From positions 1 to 31,475 of the forward strand of contig JALSHN010000038.1 in assembly GCA_026982215.1 (NCBI GenBank): DNA of 31,475 nucleotides, read 5' to 3'. Position 1 is the first letter of the stretch. The number at the start of each line of letters is the position of its first letter. A model generated the notes under the pieces. That model was given only the letters and a program-made list of their open reading frames with translations. It did not search any database and was not told the DNA's origin. A program made the translations under genes and the position numbers. Source of the DNA: Gammaproteobacteria bacterium (GTDB lineage: Bacteria > Pseudomonadota > Gammaproteobacteria > S012-40). This document shows positions 24,207 through 31,475 of this stretch, one piece after another.

Positions 24207-24228
24207 GGGCCCCTTCGGGGGCCCTTTT
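24207..24228 (+). terminator. Rho-independent terminator after the porin gene
   Basis: GGGCCCC (24207-24213) pairs with GGGGCCC (24218-24224) around a TTCG tetraloop, followed by TTTT. It closes the accessory region before argC. Confidence 0.85.
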
Positions 24229-24302
24229 CGTTTCCAGGACTACGCTTTCGGGGGGGCGGGGCATTTGCCACAATAGCCCCTTCGCTAATCAGGAGGATGA
24301 GG

Positions 24303-25340
24303 ATGGAGCGTATCAAGGTCGGCGTGGTGGGCGGCACGGGCTATACCGGTGTGGAGCTGTTGCGGCTGTTGCTGGGCCATCCACGGGTGGAGCTCGCGGT
24401 GATCACTTCCCGCGCCGAGGCGGGCCGGCCGGTGACCGAGTTGTTTCCCAATCTGCGCGGCCACCTCGATCTCCGTTTCAGTGACCCCGACCCCCGCCGG
24501 TTGAGTTGCTGTGATCTGGTGTTCTTCGCCACCCCCAACGGCGTGGCCATGGAGCAGGCCCCGGCGCTGTTGCAGGCCGGGGTGCGTCTCATCGATCTGG
24601 CGGCCGATTTCCGCCTGCGTGATGCCGGGGAATGGGCACGCTGGTACGCCATGGAGCATGCCTGTCCCGAGTTGCTGGCCGAGGCGGTCTACGGCCTGCC
24701 GGAGATGAATCGCGAGGCGATCCGTGATGCCCGCCTGGTAGCCAATCCGGGTTGTTACCCCACAGCGGTGCAACTGGCGCTGCTGCCATTGCTGGAGTCG
24801 GGGGTGGTGGAGCGGACGGGGATCGTCGCCGATTGCAAGTCCGGGGTCAGCGGTGCTGGGCGCAAGGCCAACGTGGCCACCTTGCTGTGTGAGGCCAGTG
24901 AAGACTTCAAGGCCTATGCCGTGCCGGGACATCGTCATCTGCCCGAGATCCGCCAGGGCCTGGAGCGGATGGCCGGTGGAACGGTGGAGCTCACCTTCGT
25001 ACCCCACCTCACACCCATGATCCGAGGTATCCATGCCACCGTTTATGCCCGCCTGCGGGATCGGGATCGCGATTTGCAAGCGCTGTTCGAGTCGCGTTAT
25101 GCCGCGGAGCCCTTCGTGGACGTGTTGCCGTCTGGCAGCCATCCCCAGACCCGCAGCGCCCGCGGGAGTAACTGGTGCCGGATCGCGGTGCATCGTCCCC
25201 AGCAAGGGGATACCGTGGTGGTGCTCTCGGTGATCGACAACCTGGTAAAGGGTGCCGCCGGGCAGGCGATACAAAACATGAACATCATGTGGGGGTGGGA
25301 TGAGCGCTGCGGTCTGGAACAGGTGGCGTTGTTGCCTTGA
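24303..25340 (+). CDS. argC: N-acetyl-gamma-glutamyl-phosphate reductase ArgC
   Basis: A 345-residue enzyme of arginine synthesis. It reduces N-acetylglutamyl phosphate with NADPH to the semialdehyde. The nucleotide-binding loop reads VGVVGGTGYTGVELLRLL at the N-terminus, the active-site cysteine is Cys151 in ANPGCYPT, and KSGVSGAGRK, GHRHLPEI and FVPHLTPMIRGI are further family motifs; the C-terminus ends in the usual NLVKGAAGQAIQNMN block. Two ATGs are possible; I chose 24303, six bases after AGGAGG (24291-24296), over 24297, which is too close. A CACAAT box (24269-24274) may be its -10. In many gammaproteobacteria argC precedes a DUF6776-like gene and bactofilin, as here. Confidence 0.96.
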   Translation: MERIKVGVVGGTGYTGVELLRLLLGHPRVELAVITSRAEAGRPVTELFPNLRGHLDLRFSDPDPRRLSCCDLVFFATPNGVAMEQAPALLQAGVRLIDLAADFRLRDAGEWARWYAMEHACPELLAEAVYGLPEMNREAIRDARLVANPGCYPTAVQLALLPLLESGVVERTGIVADCKSGVSGAGRKANVATLLCEASEDFKAYAVPGHRHLPEIRQGLERMAGGTVELTFVPHLTPMIRGIHATVYARLRDRDRDLQALFESRYAAEPFVDVLPSGSHPQTRSARGSNWCRIAVHRPQQGDTVVVLSVIDNLVKGAAGQAIQNMNIMWGWDERCGLEQVALLP

Positions 25341-25370
25341 CGGGGCACAGCGGAGATCAGGGACGAGGGT

Positions 25371-26117
25371 ATGGTGAAATCCGGGACCTTGGTGGTCAAG
25401 CCGCATTCGCGGCGGCGCCGTTGGTTGTTGCTCTCGCTCGTGTTGCTGGGGCTACCGGCCTTGGGCGGCGGACTCTATTATCTCGGTCAGCAGCAGGCCG
25501 GTTATGATCGTCTGGAAGTGGCGCGGGAGCGGGAGGCGTTGTTGAGCCGTATCCAGGCCCTGGAGGCGGAGCGCGACCGCTTGCGCGACCGGATCGCCTT
25601 GTTGGAACGGAGCAGTCAGATGGACCGTGAGGCCTACGCCAAGCTGGACGAGTCCCTCAAGGGGCTCCAGGACGAGATCCTGGAATTGCGGGAGGAGGTG
25701 GCCTTTTATCGCGGCATCGTCTCTCCCCGGCAGGCCTCGGCCGGCCTGCGGGTGGAACGTTTCAAGGTCGAGCCCCAGGGCAGTGGCGAGGTGCCGCTGT
25801 ACCATTACAAATTGGTGCTCACTCAGGTGCTGAAGAACGATCGTATCGCCCGCGGTGTGGTGCGGGTTCAGGTAGAAGGGGTGCGCCGGGGGCGGCCGGA
25901 GGTCTTGCCGTTGCATCGCCTCACCCCGGCGAAGGACGGCGAGAACCTGCCCTTTCGCTTCCGTTATTTCCAAAAGTTCGAGGGGGACTTGTTGCTACCC
26001 GAGGACTTCGTACCCCGCAGCGTCACCGTGGAGGTGCGCCCGCGCAAGGGCAAGCGTTTCAAGGAATCCTTTCCCTGGCCTGACGGTGCGGGGGGGAGTG
26101 GAGGGGAGTCGTCATGA
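25371..26117 (+). CDS. DUF6776-like membrane protein with coiled coil
   Basis: A 248-residue bitopic inner-membrane protein. A basic N-terminus (SRRRR) is followed by one transmembrane helix at about residues 19-39, then a coiled coil from about 45 to 112 (AREREALLSRIQALEAERDR and after). A periplasmic beta-rich C-terminal domain follows, with FYRGIVSPRQASAGLRVERF, YHYKLVLTQVLKND and a PEDFVPRSVTVEVRP ending. The FYRGIVSP motif and the position between argC and bactofilin fit the uncharacterised DUF6776 family. It begins 30 bases after argC, and its stop overlaps the M14 peptidase start by four bases. A scaffold role near bactofilin is an inference from recurring neighbourhood. Confidence 0.8.
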   Translation: MVKSGTLVVKPHSRRRRWLLLSLVLLGLPALGGGLYYLGQQQAGYDRLEVAREREALLSRIQALEAERDRLRDRIALLERSSQMDREAYAKLDESLKGLQDEILELREEVAFYRGIVSPRQASAGLRVERFKVEPQGSGEVPLYHYKLVLTQVLKNDRIARGVVRVQVEGVRRGRPEVLPLHRLTPAKDGENLPFRFRYFQKFEGDLLLPEDFVPRSVTVEVRPRKGKRFKESFPWPDGAGGSGGESS

Positions 26118-27019
26118 GACAAGGGGGGTGGTTGCTGTTTCTCTGGCTGATCGCCGGCCTGGCCTGGGCCAGCCCGAAGCCGGTGCCTGCCGGCGAGTCC
26201 GCGGTGGACGAGCCCTTGCGCTTGGAGGCCTGTCGTGAGATCGGCGGCAAGTTGGGAAGTGTGAGTTTCGAGGAGTGCATGGCGCGGGATCTGCGCGTGG
26301 GGCAGGGACGTTCGGTGCTCGGGCGCCCCATTCTCATCAAGGAATATCCCCCGCTGGCGCGGCGCAAACCCCGGGGACGGGTGTTGTTGGTCGGCGGGAT
26401 CCACGGCGATGAATATTCCTCGGTGAGCGTGGTGTTCAAATGGATGGACATCCTCGACCGTCACCATTCCGGGCTGTTTCACTGGTTGTTCGTGCCGCTG
26501 CTCAATCCCGACGGTCTGCTGCGTAAGTCCTCCCAGCGCATGAACGCCAACGGTGTGGACCTCAACCGTAATTTCCCCACGCCCGACTGGCACCGGCAAA
26601 GCCGGGCCTACTGGATCAAGAAAACCCGCCGCAATCCCCGGCGTTATCCCGGAGAGGCGCCGTTGAGCGAGCCGGAGAGCCGTTATCTGGTGGAACTCAT
26701 CGACCGCTTCCAGCCGGATGTCATCGTCTCGGTGCACGCCCCCTTCGGGATCCTCGACTTCGACGGCCCGGCGCCGCCGCCTCGGCGTCTCGGTCAACTC
26801 TATCTCAATCTCCTGGGAACCTATCCAGGGTCGCTGGGCAATTATGCCGGGGTGCAACGGTCCATCCCGGTGGTGACCATCGAGTTGCCCCACGCCGGCA
26901 TCATGCCCAGCCGCCGTGAGATCAGCCGCATCTGGGTGGACTTGGTACGATGGCTGCGGCGCAATACCCCCAGCGGCAAGCTGCACACCGCCGAGGCGGG
27001 TCAGCGCGATCCTTCGTAG
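26114..27019 (+). CDS. M14 zinc peptidase, MpaA/Csd4-like murein peptidase
   Basis: A 301-residue exported zinc carboxypeptidase (signal peptide ending near AWAS). The M14 metal ligands are visible: GGIHGDEYSS gives His97 and Glu100, and VSVHAPFG gives His208. Glu257 in VVTIELPH is the catalytic base, and GVDLNRNFPT (148-156) carries the substrate-binding Asn-Arg. RefSeq-style relatives are called murein peptide amidase A (MpaA), which cuts D-Glu-mDAP in released muropeptides. E. coli MpaA is cytoplasmic; this one has a signal peptide, so a periplasmic sacculus-trimming role like Helicobacter Csd4/Campylobacter Pgp1 is equally plausible. It is coupled to the DUF6776-like gene, and its 3' end overlaps the convergent YkuD gene by 19 bases. 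Confidence 0.85.
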   Translation: MRQGGWLLFLWLIAGLAWASPKPVPAGESAVDEPLRLEACREIGGKLGSVSFEECMARDLRVGQGRSVLGRPILIKEYPPLARRKPRGRVLLVGGIHGDEYSSVSVVFKWMDILDRHHSGLFHWLFVPLLNPDGLLRKSSQRMNANGVDLNRNFPTPDWHRQSRAYWIKKTRRNPRRYPGEAPLSEPESRYLVELIDRFQPDVIVSVHAPFGILDFDGPAPPPRRLGQLYLNLLGTYPGSLGNYAGVQRSIPVVTIELPHAGIMPSRREISRIWVDLVRWLRRNTPSGKLHTAEAGQRDPS

Positions 27020-28191
27020 ACGATGCGCCAGTGCCCGTCCGTTCCCCGGCGCCAGAACTGCTCCTTGACGCTGCGTTCACGGTAATTGCTGGAGCGGTAA
27101 TCCTGGGTGTAGATCGCCTGCACCAAGTCCGGCTCCCCGGGATAGCGGAACAGGTCCAGATCGGAGATGGTCACCCGTATCCAGCGTTTGCGGGCATTGA
27201 TGCGTCGTTTGTAGGCCCGCCAGGCCTTCAGGTCACCCCGTTCGCTGCGGAAGTCGTCGGCGTAATGAGCGAGGTAGGCCGTCGCATCCAGGCTCTCCCA
27301 GTCGCGTCGCCATTGCTCCAGGGCGGAGAGCACCTCCTCACGCACGCGGGCGATTTCCTCGGGGGCCTGCCACTGCAGGCGCTGGGCGATGATCACCGGT
27401 GTGCCCGGGTCCAGGCGGCGGCGCAGCGTCTCCAGTTTCTCGTTGGCCAGGGTGACGCATCCGTCACTGGCGCGCGGCGGCCGTTGCGCCTCGCCGATGG
27501 GATTGCCGTGGATCCAGATCCCCCGTCCGGTCCTGCCCTGAAGCCGGTCCCAGCGGTTGGGGTAGGTAAGGGGCAGGGCGCCGGCCCCATAGAAGGGTGA
27601 CAGATCCTTGGGAGCGATGAAGCCGGTAATACGATAGACCCCGATGGGGGTGCGCTGGTCACCCTCGCGCACCTTGCCGCCCCCCTGCTTGCCGACGCTG
27701 ACGTAATAGTCGCCCGCGAGGCGCAGGCCGCCGGGTCCGCGTTGCAGTAAATAGAGCCGGCTGTCGCCGATGTCGATCAGCACCACGTGGCGATGGTGGC
27801 TCGCCACTGCCAGCAGATACGCCGATTGCTCGCCGGGAGCCGGGTGATGGTGTTGATGGCGCCAGCGGGCCCGGGCCTCGGCCAGCAAGGGATTCGCCGG
27901 GCGCTCGGCGAGGACTTCGGGGGTCGGTCGGTGTTGCAGATCCGCCAGCAAGGCCTCGGCCAGGGGCGCGGCTTCACGCCGCGACAGCAATCGACGTATC
28001 TGCTCCAGGGCCACATCGCGTCGCCCCTGGGCGGCGGCGTCCAAGGCCCGGCCCAGGGTGGACTCCCAGTCGTGGCCGATGGGTTCGGCGGTGAGGGGGG
28101 CCGCCAGTGACCAGAACAACAGCGAAGAGAGCCCCATCCCGAGCAGTGGGGGCGTGCGCCGTTCGTCCATGGCCGGCGATGATGCCATCAT
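27001..28191 (-). CDS. YkuD-domain murein enzyme with C-terminal NTF2-like domain (Csd6/Pgp2-like)
   Basis: A 396-residue exported protein. An N-terminal hydrophobic segment (LSSLLFWSLAAPLTA) acts as signal or anchor, followed by a helical region to about 125. The YkuD domain covers about 130-270, with SVGKQGGGKVREGDQRTPIG, IWIHGNP (His229) and ASDGCVTL (Cys245), the catalytic pair of L,D-transpeptidases. The last 115 residues resemble an NTF2-like domain (LEQWRRDWESLDATAYLAHY ... REQFWRR-type strands), the architecture of Csd6/Pgp2, which are L,D-carboxypeptidases shaping helical cells, and of some YafK-like proteins. The start is one of several near ATGs; 28191 follows the SH3 gene stop by three bases, supporting an operon. 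Transpeptidase versus carboxypeptidase activity cannot be told from sequence alone. Confidence 0.85.
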   Translation of the reverse strand: MMASSPAMDERRTPPLLGMGLSSLLFWSLAAPLTAEPIGHDWESTLGRALDAAAQGRRDVALEQIRRLLSRREAAPLAEALLADLQHRPTPEVLAERPANPLLAEARARWRHQHHHPAPGEQSAYLLAVASHHRHVVLIDIGDSRLYLLQRGPGGLRLAGDYYVSVGKQGGGKVREGDQRTPIGVYRITGFIAPKDLSPFYGAGALPLTYPNRWDRLQGRTGRGIWIHGNPIGEAQRPPRASDGCVTLANEKLETLRRRLDPGTPVIIAQRLQWQAPEEIARVREEVLSALEQWRRDWESLDATAYLAHYADDFRSERGDLKAWRAYKRRINARKRWIRVTISDLDLFRYPGEPDLVQAIYTQDYRSSNYRERSVKEQFWRRGTDGHWRIVYEGSR

Positions 28192-28194
28192 GCG

Positions 28195-28812
28195 CTAAAT
28201 GGTGAAACCGCCCAGGCGTTTGGACACCTGATGGCGATACCAATAGACCCCGACCAGAAAACCAGCGGCGAGGAACATCACCATGCCTCCCAATGCCAAG
28301 GCCCACCACGGACGCTGCTGGAGCTCACGGGTTAGACGGGCCAGGGGGGGCGAGGTTCGCTCTTCCTGTAGGCGTTGTTGCGCCTGGGCCAGCGTGGTCT
28401 GCAATTGCCGTTTCTCGGCCTCCAGGGAATCGATGCGCCGCTGCATTGCCGCCAGCCGGTCGCTGACCGTGGCGGTTTGTTCCTCGATGAGGCTCAATTT
28501 TTGTTGGAGAAAAGTCAATTCCTTGACACGCGCCGCCAGTTTGGTGGCCGTGGGTGGTTTGGAGGTGATGTAGGCGGACTTCACCCAGCCCACCACGCCA
28601 TTGGCGGTGCGTATCTTGAGATACCCTCGACGCCGCTCTAGCACCTCCACCGCATCGCCGCTGCGCACAATGGCCAGTGGTGCCGATTTACGCCCCGGGG
28701 CTTCGCGCACCCCCACGCGCAGCTCGTCGCTCACATAGGCGGTCTCGGCGGCCGAGACGATGGAGCTCACGAAAATGAAGGCGAGAAAAACGAGGGATAA
28801 CGGTCGTGCCAT
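28195..28812 (-). CDS. SH3-domain periplasmic protein, TIGR04211/YgiM-like
   Basis: A 205-residue protein with a signal peptide (SLVFLAFIFVSSIVSAAE), a bacterial SH3 domain at about 25-84 (YVSDELRVGVREAPGRKS, VEVLERRRGYLKIRT, VGWVKSAYI), a coiled coil at about 90-150, and a C-terminal transmembrane helix at about 169-192 with a short basic tail. This order is that of E. coli YgiM and the TIGR04211 family. Bacterial SH3 domains usually bind peptidoglycan or peptides, so it could tether a murein enzyme to the inner membrane. GGAGG lies five bases before the ATG. It is the first gene of the operon with the YkuD enzyme and is divergent from bactofilin. Confidence 0.88.
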   Translation of the reverse strand: MARPLSLVFLAFIFVSSIVSAAETAYVSDELRVGVREAPGRKSAPLAIVRSGDAVEVLERRRGYLKIRTANGVVGWVKSAYITSKPPTATKLAARVKELTFLQQKLSLIEEQTATVSDRLAAMQRRIDSLEAEKRQLQTTLAQAQQRLQEERTSPPLARLTRELQQRPWWALALGGMVMFLAAGFLVGVYWYRHQVSKRLGGFTI

Positions 28813-28861
28813 GGAGTCCTCCGGCGTCTCTTGGCCGCTTTCACTGCCAAGTTCATGCCGT

Positions 28862-28867
28862 TACAAT
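28862..28867 (+). promoter_or_regulatory. -10-like box upstream of bactofilin
   Basis: TACAAT lies in the 178-base divergent region between the SH3 gene and bactofilin, about 125 bases before the bactofilin ATG. No convincing -35 is seen, and the rest of the region shows no clear operator. Confidence 0.3.
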
Positions 28868-28990
28868 CGGCCGTCTGGAGAGGAAGCTTAAGTCCCGCTG
28901 AATATCTTTAAAGTCTCCCCCTCTCCGGGCCGACAAGGACCCCACACCGTCGGATGCCTTCTTCACCGAGAACCTGGAGTGAGCAGAGTT

Positions 28991-29437
28991 ATGTTGGGCA
29001 GCAGCAAAAAGCGCAAATCCGCCAAGATCGACTCCCTCATCGGCCAGAACACCGAGCTGCAGGGGGACGTCCACTTCTCCGGCGGCCTTCACGTGGATGG
29101 CAAGATCAAAGGCAACGTCATCGCCGAAGACCCGGCCTCCTTGCTCACCCTGAGCGACCAGGGTGTCATCGAGGGCGAGGTGCGGGTGCCCAACGTGATT
29201 CTGAACGGCCGGGTGGTGGGGGATGTCTTCGCCAGCGAACGCATCGAGTTGGCCTCGCAGGCCAAGGTGAGCGGTAACGTCTATTATGCCCTCATCGAGA
29301 TGGCCATTGGTGCCGAGGTGAACGGCCAGCTGGTGCATCAGCCCGACGGTGCCAAGCCGGCCCTCACTCACCAGGCCGTCCCGGAGCGCGAAGGTGCGGA
29401 ACTGCCGTTGGGTGAAGCCAAACCGGGCAATACTTGA
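28991..29437 (+). CDS. Bactofilin (polymer-forming cytoskeletal protein)
   Basis: A 148-residue protein with a short basic N-terminus (SSKKRKSAKIDSLIG), a right-handed beta-helix of the bactofilin domain at about 17-115 (QGDVHFSGGLHVDGKIKGNV, GEVRVPNVILNGRVVGDVFA, ERIELASQAKVSGNVYY) and a flexible acidic tail. Bactofilins polymerise without nucleotide into membrane-associated filaments that localise murein enzymes; CcmA of Helicobacter is one. I chose the ATG at 28991 over the GTG at 28979, because GGAG lies at a usable distance from it and overlaps the GTG. Neighbouring murein genes support a role in cell-wall shaping. The spacing of 65 bases to erpA suggests a separate promoter for erpA. 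Confidence 0.93.
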   Translation: MLGSSKKRKSAKIDSLIGQNTELQGDVHFSGGLHVDGKIKGNVIAEDPASLLTLSDQGVIEGEVRVPNVILNGRVVGDVFASERIELASQAKVSGNVYYALIEMAIGAEVNGQLVHQPDGAKPALTHQAVPEREGAELPLGEAKPGNT

Positions 29438-29462
29438 CTGAATGACAGGGGCTCTGCACACT
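29434..29462 (+). promoter_or_regulatory. Candidate promoter of erpA
   Basis: TTGACT (29434-29439, overlapping the bactofilin stop) is followed after 17 bases by CACACT (29457-29462). The -35 is good and the -10 weak, as is usual for activated promoters. E. coli erpA is controlled by IscR, but I see no site I can firmly call here. Confidence 0.4.
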
Positions 29463-29502
29463 GGGGCCATCTACAGAGCGATTTTTCAGTGAGGTAACGA
29501 CC

Positions 29503-29856
29503 ATGAGTACGGTGGAAAACGAAATGCCGGCCCCCCTGGAATTCACCGATGCCGCCGCCGCCAAGGTGCGTGAGCTGATCGAGGAGGAAGGCAACGAAAA
29601 CCTCATGCTGCGCGTCTTCGTCACCGGTGGTGGCTGCTCGGGTTTCCAGTACGGTTTCACCTTCGACGAGACCGAACAGGAAGGGGACACCAAGATCGAA
29701 AAGGGCGGGGTGACTCTGCTCATCGATCCCATGAGCTTCCAGTATCTGGTCGGTGCGGAGATCGACTACACCGAAGGACTGGAAGGGGCCCAGTTCGTGA
29801 TCCGCAACCCCAACGCCACCACCACCTGCGGTTGCGGTTCTTCGTTCTCCGTCTGA
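29503..29856 (+). CDS. erpA: Iron-sulfur cluster insertion protein ErpA
   Basis: A 117-residue A-type iron-sulfur carrier. The three conserved cysteines are Cys45 in GGGCSGFQY and Cys109 and Cys111 in TTCGCGSSF. It delivers [4Fe-4S] clusters to enzymes such as IspG/IspH. The MSTVENEMPAPLEFTDAAAA N-terminus and the adjacent bactofilin and anmK genes identify ErpA rather than IscA or SufA. A GAGGTAA ribosome site precedes the ATG. It is followed by a strong terminator, so it is probably the last gene of its transcript. Confidence 0.95.
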   Translation: MSTVENEMPAPLEFTDAAAAKVRELIEEEGNENLMLRVFVTGGGCSGFQYGFTFDETEQEGDTKIEKGGVTLLIDPMSFQYLVGAEIDYTEGLEGAQFVIRNPNATTTCGCGSSFSV

Positions 29857-29876
29857 GACAGAACGGTTTTTGCGGC

Positions 29877-29905
29877 GGGGGGCTCAGGCCCCCCGTTTCG
29901 TTTTT
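29877..29905 (+). terminator. Rho-independent terminator after erpA
   Basis: GGGGGGC (29877-29883) pairs with GCCCCCC (29888-29894) around TCAG, followed by a T-rich tract ending TTTTT. It lies 20 bases after the erpA stop. Confidence 0.88.
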
Positions 29906-29925
29906 CCGCCGCCATCCCCATTTGT

Positions 29926-29931
29926 TACACT
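29926..29931 (+). promoter_or_regulatory. -10-like box upstream of citrate synthase
   Basis: TACACT lies 50 bases before the ATG and after the erpA terminator, so the citrate synthase gene likely has its own promoter. The -35 region is poor. Confidence 0.35.
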
Positions 29932-29981
29932 GCGCCCCTCACGGCCCGTGGGCCCGATGGTTCGGCAAGCAAGGTGACCCC

Positions 29982-31142
29982 ATGAACGAATATCTCCCCG
30001 GTCTGGAAGGCGTCCCGGCCACCAAGTCCAATATCTCGGACATCGACGGCGAACGCGGCATCCTTTCCTATCGCGGTTATCCCATCGAACAGCTGGCGGA
30101 ACACAGTACCTTCGAGGAGACCACGCTGTTGTTGCTGGATGGCGAGCTCCCCCGTGCCGAGGAGTTGGCGCTGTTCGATGAGCAGATACGGCGTAACCGG
30201 CGGGTGAAGTTCAACATCCGCACCCTGATGAAGGCTCTCCCGGCCACCGGCCATCCCATGGAGATGTTGCAGACGGCGGTCGCCAGTTTGGGGATGTTCT
30301 ATCCCGGCAGTGAATGCCTCACCGGCGGGGATGCCTGCACCGAGCTGGACTACGTCCACAACATGACGGTGAAGATCATCGCTCGCATGCCGGTGCTGGT
30401 GGCCATGTGGGAGCAGATCCGCAATGGCTACGATCCCATCGAACCGCGCACCGATCTCAGCTATTCGGCCAACTTCCTCTATATGATGACCGGCGAGGAA
30501 CCGGACGATCTGCTGGCCGAGATCCTGGACAAGTGTTTGATCCTCCACGCCGAACACACCATCAACGCCTCCACCTTCGCCGCCCTGGTGGCCGGCTCCA
30601 CCCTGGCCAGTCCCTATGGGGTGGTGGCGGCGGCCATCGGTACGCTCTCCGGGCCGTTGCATGGGGGGGCCAACGAGAAGGTGGTGCACATGCTGCGGGA
30701 GATCGGCTCTCCCGAAAACGTGCGTCCCTGGCTGGAGAAGAAGTTGGCTCGCAAGGAGAAAATCTGGGGTATGGGACACCGGGAGTACAAGGTGAAGGAT
30801 CCGCGGGCCAAGATCCTCCAGCAGATGGTGGAGGATCTGATGGCCCGTCGCGGTGGCAAGGTCAGCTCGTTGTTCGAGATCGCCCTGGCCCTGGAGGAGG
30901 CCGCCGCCGAGAGGCTGGGACCCAAGGGGGTCTACCCCAACGTCGATTTCTATTCCGGTATCCTCTACGACGAAATGGGTATCCCCACTGATCAGTTCAC
31001 CTCGATTTTCGCCGTCGCCCGCTCTGCCGGCTGGTTGGCTCATTGGCGTGAGCAGCTGGGTGACAACCGTATCTTCCGGCCCACCCAGGTCTATACTGGT
31101 CACCCCTTGCGGGATTACGTCCCCCCCGCCGAGCGCGGTTGA
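29982..31142 (+). CDS. Citrate synthase (short, about 380-residue type)
   Basis: A 386-residue citrate/2-methylcitrate synthase family enzyme that condenses acetyl-CoA with oxaloacetate. Active-site residues are in place: His192 in HAEHTINAST, His227 in GPLHGGAN, His266 in GMGHREY and Asp322 in NVDFYSG, spaced as in archaeal and Gram-positive dimeric enzymes. It opens with LPGLEGVPATKSNISDIDGE and lacks the N-terminal beta domain with the NADH site of E. coli GltA (427 residues), so allosteric NADH inhibition is unlikely. I chose the ATG at 29982 as the first codon of the conserved part; the frame is open upstream across the erpA terminator. No methylcitrate-cycle neighbours are present. Its last 28 bases overlap the convergent anmK gene. 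Confidence 0.92.
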   Translation: MNEYLPGLEGVPATKSNISDIDGERGILSYRGYPIEQLAEHSTFEETTLLLLDGELPRAEELALFDEQIRRNRRVKFNIRTLMKALPATGHPMEMLQTAVASLGMFYPGSECLTGGDACTELDYVHNMTVKIIARMPVLVAMWEQIRNGYDPIEPRTDLSYSANFLYMMTGEEPDDLLAEILDKCLILHAEHTINASTFAALVAGSTLASPYGVVAAAIGTLSGPLHGGANEKVVHMLREIGSPENVRPWLEKKLARKEKIWGMGHREYKVKDPRAKILQQMVEDLMARRGGKVSSLFEIALALEEAAAERLGPKGVYPNVDFYSGILYDEMGIPTDQFTSIFAVARSAGWLAHWREQLGDNRIFRPTQVYTGHPLRDYVPPAERG

Positions 31143-31475
31143 GACGGCGGCGAGTAGACCGCCCCCAGCACCACCGGGTGCTGAGCACCGGTGACTGGCC
31201 CGGTATCCAGCGGCATGCCGCACAGGCGCATGGCAGCCAGCCAGGCGAAGCCCAGGGCCTCCAGATGGTCGGGGTCGATCCCCCGCTCGCGGGTGTCGTG
31301 AACCGGTCTGGGGGCCAGCAGCTGGGTCAGCCGATTCATCAGGGTGGCATTGTGGACCCCGCCACCGCACACCAGGACGGGGGCTCCTTCCTTGCTCCAT
31401 ACCTTCACGGCGGTAGCGATACTCTGTGCGGTGAGTTCGCACAGCGTCGCTTGAACGTCCGCCGGGTCGATGGTG
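31115..31475 (-). CDS. anmK: Anhydro-N-acetylmuramic acid kinase AnmK, C-terminal fragment
   Basis: This is the 3' end of a minus-strand gene that begins beyond the window; about 119 residues are visible. The stretch VQATLCELTAQSIATAV, then VLVCGGGVHNATLMNRL and GIDPDHLEALGFAWLA, is typical of the AnmK C-terminal half. It includes the GGGxxN nucleotide loop and the EAxxFAxLA segment. AnmK phosphorylates 1,6-anhydroMurNAc released from the cell wall, sending it into murein recycling as MurNAc-6-phosphate. In many gammaproteobacteria it follows erpA directly; here citrate synthase lies between and the genes converge with a 28-base overlap. Confidence 0.9.
   Translation of the reverse strand, partial: TIDPADVQATLCELTAQSIATAVKVWSKEGAPVLVCGGGVHNATLMNRLTQLLAPRPVHDTRERGIDPDHLEALGFAWLAAMRLCGMPLDTGPVTGAQHPVVLGAVYSPPSQPRSAGGT

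Noticed and set aside
29925..31442. Minus-strand open frame of 505 codons opposite citrate synthase
   Set aside because: It is antisense to an intact citrate synthase with all active-site residues; the real minus-strand gene at its upstream end is anmK, in another frame.

Overview
The window is GC-rich bacterial chromosome, densely coded, and looks gammaproteobacterial. The end of relA runs into mazG and hrpA, and an argC / DUF6776-like / bactofilin / erpA / anmK backbone is visible on the right. Periplasmic c-type cytochromes, a DsrE-like protein and an OprP-type porin suggest a respiratory, possibly sulfur-oxidising or otherwise lithotrophic, Chromatiales-like organism. That lifestyle is inference: no carbon-fixation or core sulfur-oxidation gene is in view.

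Left (1-9.9 kb): 3' end of relA, mazG and hrpA overlapping by ATGA, a small IsdG/ABM-type heme-oxygenase-like gene flanked by an exact 18-bp direct repeat, and a convergent small outer-membrane barrel gene. Then comes a cassette of a polytopic ICMT/PEMT-like membrane protein, a lipoate-ligase-family protein, a sulfotransferase, and a histidine phosphatase with its own promoter-like box.

Centre (9.9-24.2 kb) is the accessory region. It starts with a secreted Cys-containing protein of unknown family behind a structured leader. A coupled run follows: O-methyltransferase, LolA-like periplasmic protein, monoheme cytochrome c and two paralogous beta-propellers, closed by a terminator. Next is a membrane c-di-GMP protein (HAMP-PAS-GGDEF-EAL) whose periplasmic domain carries a c-heme motif. 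It meets, tail to tail, an operon of a pentaheme cytochrome and an NHL-propeller lipoprotein. Divergent from that is a hexaheme cytochrome built from tandem monoheme modules, two of which were duplicated recently. A strong promoter then serves a periplasmic DsrE-like protein and a porin, ending in a terminator. Together this resembles a cell-envelope electron-transfer module with heme-based c-di-GMP signalling. I do not recognise it as a named system.

Right (24.3-31.5 kb): argC, a coiled-coil membrane protein, an M14 murein peptidase, a convergent operon of an SH3 protein and a YkuD enzyme with a C-terminal NTF2-like domain, then bactofilin, erpA, a citrate synthase and the 3' part of anmK. 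Bactofilin plus M14 plus YkuD-NTF2 recalls the Helicobacter/Campylobacter cell-shape set (CcmA, Csd4/Pgp1, Csd6/Pgp2), here gathered in one locus.

No tRNA, rRNA, CRISPR array, transposase or integrase was seen. No gene-free stretch exceeds 300 bases.
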